DNA of 64,000 nucleotides, taken from JADJOM01 sp963817435. Its GTDB lineage: Bacteria > Gemmatimonadota > Gemmatimonadetes > Gemmatimonadales > GWC2-71-9. The stretch is from contig CAWFNY010000002.1 of assembly GCA_963817435.1 (NCBI GenBank), positions 558,001 through 622,000 on the forward strand, written 5' to 3'. Positions 60,125 to 64,000 of this stretch are shown here, piece by piece. The first letter of the stretch is position 1; each line of letters starts with the position of its first letter. The notes beneath the pieces were generated by a model that did not search any database, was not told the DNA's origin, and saw only the letters and a program-made list of their open reading frames with translations. The position numbers and the translations under genes were made by a program.

Positions 60125-61369
60125 ATGTCGAACGACAAGCACCTCCGCTGTTCCTTCTGCGGAAAGTCGAAAGACTCGGTCCGGAAGTTCATCTCCGGCC
60201 CGTCGGTCTATATCTGCAACGAGTGCATCACTCTCTGCAACGAGATCCTTGCGGAGGATGAGGAGCGCGATGTTGCGGATACCATCACGCAGGTCCCGAC
60301 CCCGAACGAGATCAAGTCGGTACTCGACCAGTATGTGATCGGCCAGGAACGCGCCAAGCGGACCCTGGCCGTTGCCGTCTACAACCACTACAAGCGCATC
60401 AACGCGACCAATGGCCGCGACGGCGACGTGGAGCTGGACAAGTCGAACATCCTGCTCATCGGTCCCACCGGCGTGGGCAAGACGCTGCTCGCCCAGACGC
60501 TCGCCCGTATCCTCGACGTCCCCTTCACCATCGCCGACGCCACGACCCTCACCGAAGCCGGCTATGTCGGCGAGGACGTCGAGAACATCCTGGTGCGTCT
60601 GCTGCAGGCGGGAGAGTTCAACGTCGCCGAGTGCGAGCGCGGCATCGTCTACATCGACGAGATCGACAAGATCGCCCGGAAGTCGGAGAACCCGAGCATC
60701 ACGCGCGATGTCTCTGGTGAAGGGGTGCAGCAGGCGCTGCTGAAGATCCTGGAGGGCACGGTCGCCTCCGTCCCGCCCCAGGGCGGACGCAAGCATCCGC
60801 AGCAGGAGTACATCCAGATCAACACCAAGGACATCCTGTTCATCTGCGGCGGCGCGTTTGACGGCCTCGAGAAGATCATCGAGACCCGGACCGGCCGGCA
60901 GCAGATCGGCTTCGCCCAGGAGAAAAAGGACGGGAAGGCCTTCGACAAGAAGAACCCGTTCGCCGAGGTGGAGCCGGACGACCTGCTGCGCTTCGGCCTC
61001 ATCCCGGAGCTGGTCGGCCGCCTCCCGGTCGCGGTGGCGCTCGAAGCGCTCGACGAGGATTCGCTGATGCGGATCCTGGTCGAGCCGAAGAACGCCCTCA
61101 CCAAGCAGTACAAGAAGCTCTTCGAGATGGAGAACGTCGGGCTCACCTTCGATCCCGAGTCGCTCCGCGCCGTGGCGGCCAAGGCCCTCAAGCGCGGCAC
61201 CGGCGCCCGCGGGCTCCGCGCCATCCTCGAGAGCATGATGACGGACATCATGTTCGACCTCCCGGCCCGGGACGACGTGCGGGAGGTGGTCATCACGAAG
61301 GAATGCGTCACCGACGACCATCCGCCGCTTGTCGTCACCGAGCGGGCGAGGCAGAAGCGGGAAGCATGA
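60125..61369 (+). CDS. clpX: ClpX unfoldase subunit
   Basis: A 414-residue AAA+ ATPase. N-terminal zinc domain (LRCSFCGKSKDSV...CNECI), Walker A GPTGVGKTLLAQTLA, Walker B VYIDEIDKIARK, RKHPQQE loop, IGFAQ (IGF loop that docks ClpP) and GLIPELVGRLPV. A perfect 6-bp hairpin (CCCGCG/CGCGGG) lies in the 107-bp gap after clpP. Confidence 0.97.
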   Translation: MSNDKHLRCSFCGKSKDSVRKFISGPSVYICNECITLCNEILAEDEERDVADTITQVPTPNEIKSVLDQYVIGQERAKRTLAVAVYNHYKRINATNGRDGDVELDKSNILLIGPTGVGKTLLAQTLARILDVPFTIADATTLTEAGYVGEDVENILVRLLQAGEFNVAECERGIVYIDEIDKIARKSENPSITRDVSGEGVQQALLKILEGTVASVPPQGGRKHPQQEYIQINTKDILFICGGAFDGLEKIIETRTGRQQIGFAQEKKDGKAFDKKNPFAEVEPDDLLRFGLIPELVGRLPVAVALEALDEDSLMRILVEPKNALTKQYKKLFEMENVGLTFDPESLRAVAAKALKRGTGARGLRAILESMMTDIMFDLPARDDVREVVITKECVTDDHPPLVVTERARQKREA

Positions 61370-61398
61370 GCCCCCGGAAGGTCGCGGGTGGTGACCCC

Positions 61399-61428
61399 GG
61401 GCGGAGCGAGACGGCTCCGCCCTTTTTT
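61399..61428 (+). terminator. Intrinsic terminator after clpX
   Basis: Perfect 9-bp stem GGGCGGAGC/GCTCCGCCC with a GAGACG loop, followed by six T residues. This is the clearest rho-independent terminator in the window. Confidence 0.9.
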
Positions 61429-61470
61429 CCGCCCGCCGTCGAGAGCAGGGCCCCCTTCGGCCATCTGCCG

Positions 61471-62049
61471 GTGACGTTCGTCGGGAGCTTCCCGGACGCG
61501 ACCCGCCGACTCGAACCGCGCCGCCCCGAGATCATCCTCCTGGGCCGCTCGAACGTAGGCAAGTCGAGCCTGATCAACGCGCTGTTCGGTCGCCCGCTCG
61601 CGCGGGTCAGCAATACGCCGGGACGCACCGCCCTGCTGAACGCATTCCAGCTTCCCGACTTCTACCTCCTCGATGTGCCGGGCTACGGCTTCGCGCAGGT
61701 GGATGCCAAGGAGCGGGAGCGGTACAAGCACCTCGTGCGCGGCCTGCTGGTCCGCCGCACCACCGTCACCGGAGTCCTCTGGCTGCTCGATCTCCGTCAC
61801 GACCCCACCGCCGAAGACCGCTTCTACGGCGAGCTGCTGGCCGAACGTGGCCTGCCGGTGCTGGTGGCACTGACCAAGGCCGACAAGCTGCCCTTCGGGC
61901 AGCGGCAGAAGCGGTTCCGGGAACTGAGCGCGATCCTCGGCCTGCCTCCCGACCAGATCCAGCTCACGAGCAGCACCACTGGAGAGGGACTTCACGAACT
62001 GGCCGCGAGCCTGCTTTCGGCCACCACCACACCGGAGGCCACCGGATGA
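61471..62049 (+). CDS. engB: Ribosome-biogenesis GTPase EngB (YsxC/YihA)
   Basis: The 192-residue GTPase needed for 50S assembly has GRSNVGKSSLINAL (G1), NTPGRTALLNAF (G2), DVPGYGFAQV (G3), TKADKL (G4) and SSTTGEG (G5). I use GTG 61471, which gives the family-typical distance before the G1 motif; an in-frame ATG at 61366 overlapping the clpX stop would read through the terminator and add 35 unusual residues. No ribosome site before GTG 61471. Its end overlaps the next ATG. Confidence 0.9.
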   Translation: MTFVGSFPDATRRLEPRRPEIILLGRSNVGKSSLINALFGRPLARVSNTPGRTALLNAFQLPDFYLLDVPGYGFAQVDAKERERYKHLVRGLLVRRTTVTGVLWLLDLRHDPTAEDRFYGELLAERGLPVLVALTKADKLPFGQRQKRFRELSAILGLPPDQIQLTSSTTGEGLHELAASLLSATTTPEATG

Positions 62050-62675
62050 CACGGCAACTGGCGGGGGTGCTCGTCGCCCTGGCGCTCTGCGCCGGGACAG
62101 CGACCGCCCAGGCACCCGTGGAGGGACCGGACCTGCCTCCCGTCGGGTTCGGACGGCTCAGTCAGGAGCAGCTGAGCGTGCAGTTCAGCAGCGGAGATAT
62201 CCAGGTCCGGTTTCTCCCGCTGGACGAGCGGGTCCTCCGCCTGCTCGCCAACGATGGCTACGCCTCGCTCCACTCCCTGGTCGATTCCCGGAAGGCCGCC
62301 CTCGACTCGGCGGCGGCCGCGGCAGGGATCTCGAGCCCCGGACTCGTCCTGGTGTCGTTCTTCGGTCTCCGGGATGACGCGCGGTTCGATCCGGAGAACC
62401 TGAGTCTCTTCTATCGAAGCCAGTTCTACCGGCCGGCGGCGATCGTGCCGATCACGGCCAATTTCAGCAATCGCCAGCTCCCGGTACGGCGAGCCGCATC
62501 GGCGATCTACATCTTCGAGCTCCCGGTCCCGGTATACGATGAGTTCGACGTGGCATATGGGAGCGTCCAGTCGAGCGGTTGGAAGGACATTCTCTCACGG
62601 CTCGATCGGGAGCGCGCCTGGGTCACGAGCCGGGCGCAGGCGGCCCGTCAGGATTCATCGACCAGCAGGCCCTGA
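62046..62675 (+). CDS. Secreted hypothetical protein
   Basis: A 209-residue product with signal LAGVLVALALCAGTATAQ. It has VQFSSGDIQVRFLPLDERVLRLLANDGYASLHSL, then LVLVSFFGLRDDARFDPENLSLFYRSQFYRPAAIVPIT and IYIFELPVPVYDEF. The fold appears alpha/beta. No family recognised. Overlaps engB by 4 nt. Confidence 0.65.
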   Translation: MTRQLAGVLVALALCAGTATAQAPVEGPDLPPVGFGRLSQEQLSVQFSSGDIQVRFLPLDERVLRLLANDGYASLHSLVDSRKAALDSAAAAAGISSPGLVLVSFFGLRDDARFDPENLSLFYRSQFYRPAAIVPITANFSNRQLPVRRAASAIYIFELPVPVYDEFDVAYGSVQSSGWKDILSRLDRERAWVTSRAQAARQDSSTSRP

Positions 62676-62701
62676 GCGCAAGCCGCTGCGCCGTCGCACT
62701 C

Positions 62702-62733
62702 CGCCCCCTCCCCGCGATCGCGGAGAGGGGGCG
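62702..62733. terminator. Bidirectional terminator hairpin
   Basis: CGCCCCCTC/GAGGGGGCG with an inner CCGC/GCGG and GATC loop, between the convergent secreted protein and apbE. Confidence 0.75.
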
Positions 62734-62739
62734 TCGGTT

Positions 62740-63660
62740 TCAGAGCGTCCAATGGCGCAGCGCGCCGGGAAGCGGGCCGCCGCTCACGAGCATCGCGGTC
62801 GAGAGCGCATCCGCTTCGAGGCCGGTTAGCGCGAGGACCGAGGTCTGCTGCCGGCCGGTCTCGGGCACGCCCGCACGCGGATCCATGACGTGGCCGACGA
62901 GCCGGGCACCGAGTCGCACGACGGCGACGGTGTTCGCGCTGGTGGCGAGCGCCTGGTCGCGAAGCAGGGCGGTGGCGAGGGTTGTTCCGGCGGATCGAGG
63001 ATCGACGATGTCGACCAGCCATCCCGGCGCGCCGGGCGGCGCACCAAATGCGAGCAGATCACCGCTGACGTCGAGCAGCGCAGCCGAGGCGCCGTGGGCG
63101 CGGAGAATGCCGCCCGCACGATCGATTCCGTAGCCCACCGCGATGCCTCCCAGGTCGAGACGGGTGTGCTCGGCCGGCAGCCGGACTCGATCTTCTTCGA
63201 TGAGGACGACCGCACTGCGCACCGCCGAGCGGGCCTCCGCCAGTTCGCGCGCGCCCGGGGCCGCCTGGCGTGGCTCCCGGAATCCCCACACCCGCATCAA
63301 TGGTTCGACCGCCGCGTTGAACGCGCCCCCGCTCAACCGCCGGAACCGCTCCGCCGCCCCGAGCACCGCGAGCAGATCGGCATCGGCCCGGAACCACCCC
63401 CGCCCCGCCTGACGGTTCAGCTCCGCGAGATCGCTTGAATCGTCGAACACCGACAGCCGCGCCTCGAGCCGGCGCAGTTCAGCGAAGATGGCGGCGGCGG
63501 CCTCATACCCTGCATCGTCTGAGTGGTGGAACAGACGCAGGTGGATAGGCTGGCCCATCGCCCAGGACCAGCGCTCGATCAGGCGCGGCGCTCGCCTGAA
63601 GCGGGCGGCGGGACTCGCCAGCAGCATCGCACCGGCTGCGAGGAAATCGCGGCGCCTCAC
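62740..63660 (-). CDS. apbE: FAD:protein FMN transferase (ApbE)
   Basis: ApbE attaches FMN covalently to Thr of target proteins such as RnfG/NqrBC. The 306-residue product starts at GTG 63660 with a twin-arginine-like signal (RRRDFLAAGAMLLASPA), then WAMGQPIHLRLF, DLAELNRQAGRGWFRAD, GAFNAAVEPLMRVWGF, LDLGGIAVGYGIDRA and ALATSANT and the VMDPRAG motif. The histidine-rich Mg site near the C-terminus is normal. It overlaps the upstream membrane gene (GTGA). Confidence 0.93.
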   Translation of the reverse strand: MRRRDFLAAGAMLLASPAARFRRAPRLIERWSWAMGQPIHLRLFHHSDDAGYEAAAAIFAELRRLEARLSVFDDSSDLAELNRQAGRGWFRADADLLAVLGAAERFRRLSGGAFNAAVEPLMRVWGFREPRQAAPGARELAEARSAVRSAVVLIEEDRVRLPAEHTRLDLGGIAVGYGIDRAGGILRAHGASAALLDVSGDLLAFGAPPGAPGWLVDIVDPRSAGTTLATALLRDQALATSANTVAVVRLGARLVGHVMDPRAGVPETGRQQTSVLALTGLEADALSTAMLVSGGPLPGALRHWTL

Positions 63661-64000
63661 GATCCTTCCCTCCACCCCAGCTCGCGCAGCACGAGGAAGG
63701 ACTGGACGTAGAAGGTGGCCGCCATCAGCCCGCTCGATGCCGCCAGGAGGATGCTGAATTGCGGGTTCAGGTAGCGCATCAGCCACATCGCACTGAAAGA
63801 CACGAGCAGCGCGATGAAGGGCTCAACGCAGAGCCGGTGCTTCCACCGGTCGGACACCCGTTCGCAGAAGGTGAGCCCGATCCCGCTCAGCGCGAACAGC
63901 GCCGCCATCGCGAGCAGATGCGTGTGGGTGATCACCAGCATCTCCGCAAACGACTTCGGGAACTGCATCGCCCCATCCGCGCTTTCACTTCCGCGATAGT
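63657..64000 (-). CDS. Small membrane protein (start probably outside window)
   Basis: From ATG 63968 the protein would be 103 residues with three or four hydrophobic segments (LLAMAALFALSGIGLTF; FIALLVSFSAMWLM; FSILLAASSGLMAATFYV). The frame stays open to the window edge (SESADGAM...), so the true start may lie beyond. The segment FPKSFAEMLVITHTHLLAMA has two histidines that could bind haem or metal. It is coupled to apbE and may take part in the same redox system; family not identified. Confidence 0.6.
   Translation of the reverse strand, partial: YRGSESADGAMQFPKSFAEMLVITHTHLLAMAALFALSGIGLTFCERVSDRWKHRLCVEPFIALLVSFSAMWLMRYLNPQFSILLAASSGLMAATFYVQSFLVLRELGWREGS

Overview
The window is a dense, high-GC (about two thirds G+C by eye) piece of a Gram-negative chromosome. 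Several proteins carry lipoprotein signal peptides, and there are porins, outer-membrane-type proteins and LysM/SLT murein hydrolases, so there is an outer membrane. The gene orders (ffh-rpsP-rimM-trmD-rplS-rnhB, pst-phoU-ppx, tig-clpP-clpX-engB), the many 4-nt ATGA/GTGA overlaps, the CBM48 proteins beside an ECF sigma factor and the BIG2/RCC1 and HAF-repeat lipoproteins recall Gemmatimonadota. That assignment is inference; no rRNA gene is present. I see no phage, IS element, CRISPR array or plasmid function.

Layout. 1-15.9 kb holds the uvrA 3' end, an EamA transporter, a PhoX-like lipoprotein, aroG, an Fpg/Nei glycosylase, tRNA-Asn, holB-moaC, two lytic transglycosylases, a LeuA-regulatory-domain-like protein, a class A beta-lactamase-like hydrolase, ilvE, tRNA-Lys and bioD. 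Three decayed genes lie here: an FAD-disulfide oxidoreductase head and a VTT/DedA tail (11.9-12.5 kb), and a BIG2/RCC1 lipoprotein (13.8-14.4 kb). 15.9-22.5 kb has an M1 peptidase and the ffh...rnhB translation/SRP operon. 22.5-26.9 kb has a 0.65-kb stretch without a clear gene, a zinc-peptidase lipoprotein, a prepilin peptidase, a TrmH/SpoU methyltransferase and thiD. 26.9-32.7 kb is a purine nucleoside salvage operon (5'-nucleotidase, ThiS/MoaD-like protein, adenosine deaminase, NupC with a frameshift, PNP).

32.7-46.7 kb is a phosphate island. It holds arsR-phoB-phoR, PAP2 phosphatase, a SQD2/MgtA-like glycosyltransferase, an alkaline-phosphatase-superfamily protein, an OprO/P-like porin, pstS-pstC-pstA-pstB1-pstB2-phoU and ppx. 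Candidate Pho boxes (GTnAC-like units 11 bp apart) lie in front of pstC, the porin and the alkaline-phosphatase-family gene, so the island looks like a self-contained Pho regulon with a possible lipid-remodelling arm.

46.7-58 kb has deoC, rhomboid protease, dnaK, htrA, tRNA-Leu, a HAF-repeat lipoprotein and then the least familiar locus. That locus is a lipoprotein with 5-residue VDTIP-type repeats, divergent from an ECF sigma factor gene, which is followed by a membrane protein with a periplasmic CBM48-like domain in the anti-sigma position, a secreted helical protein and an outer-membrane-type protein that ends in a second CBM48-like domain. 58-64 kb is the tig-clpP-clpX-engB proteostasis cluster, a secreted hypothetical protein, apbE and a membrane protein cut by the window edge.

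Promoters I can read (tig, pstC, the beta-lactamase-like gene, ffh, arsR) put the -10 box only 7-11 nt before the start codon, so leaderless or near-leaderless mRNAs may be common here.
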